Source: Hoplostethus atlanticus (Eukaryota; Chordata; Actinopteri; Trachichthyiformes; Trachichthyidae). From it: a stretch of DNA of 64,000 nucleotides. A program made the translations under genes and the position numbers. The notes beneath the pieces are model-generated. The model worked only from the letters and a program-made list of their open reading frames with translations, ran no database searches and was not told the origin of the DNA. Every line of letters starts with the position of its first letter. Positions within the stretch are counted from its first letter, which is position 1. This document shows positions 63,981 to 64,000 of the stretch, in pieces. Where the stretch lies: positions 1,612,001 to 1,676,000 of the forward strand of contig JAXDDX010000052.1 in NCBI GenBank assembly GCA_034670405.1, given 5' to 3'.

Positions 63981-64000
63981 TTGTAGTAAAATAAAATACC

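Noticed and set aside
1..64000. A CRISPR array, operon or phage-like system
   Set aside because: The sequence is spliced vertebrate DNA; the only regular array is the 45-bp minisatellite without distinct spacers.

Overview
This is vertebrate, almost certainly teleost fish, genomic DNA. Exons are short, flanked by GT..AG introns, and separated by introns full of Tc1/mariner, hAT, L2-type LINE, tRNA-derived SINE and MITE sequence. There are no operons or prokaryotic signals. Exons were placed by hand from reading phase, splice sites and recalled similarity to human orthologues. No alignment or database search was run.

Three genes lie head to tail on the + strand. (1) Positions 6767-40647 hold the 3' two thirds of a SEZ6-family gene. 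From the first visible exon it encodes Sushi1, CUB2, Sushi2, CUB3, Sushi3-5, a juxtamembrane linker, one transmembrane helix and a short cytoplasmic tail. The signal peptide and CUB1 region must lie upstream of the window. (2) Positions 46594-60166 hold a complete PHF12 gene in 15 coding exons, predicted 1043 aa, with two PHD fingers and an FHA domain. (3) From 61196 to the window edge lie the first four coding exons of a DHRS13-type short-chain dehydrogenase; the 3' end is cut off. The order and orientation SEZ6-PHF12-DHRS13 matches the block I recall on human 17q11.2, which supports the orthology calls. The three products have unrelated roles: a neuronal surface protein, a Sin3/HDAC corepressor subunit and a membrane oxidoreductase. 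They are linked by ancestral gene order, not by a shared pathway.

Layout: 1-6766 is intron upstream of the first visible sez6 exon. 6767-41730 is sez6 with TE-rich introns and a 3'UTR ending at an AATAAA. 41731-45900 is intergenic and TE-rich. 45900-46600 is a CpG-rich phf12 promoter with a perfect NRF1-type palindrome. 46594-60166 is the phf12 coding region. About 60900-61195 is a very short gap. 61196 onward is dhrs13.

Points of most interest: a one-base frameshift in an otherwise intact CUB3 exon of sez6; a candidate 9-nt neuronal microexon and a last exon open in two frames at the sez6 C-terminus; an abundant MITE family with a dozen or more copies here; and five clear nested insertions, most with readable target-site duplications. 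I found no evidence for a wholly new biological system. The window looks like an ordinary vertebrate gene block in a transposon-rich setting.
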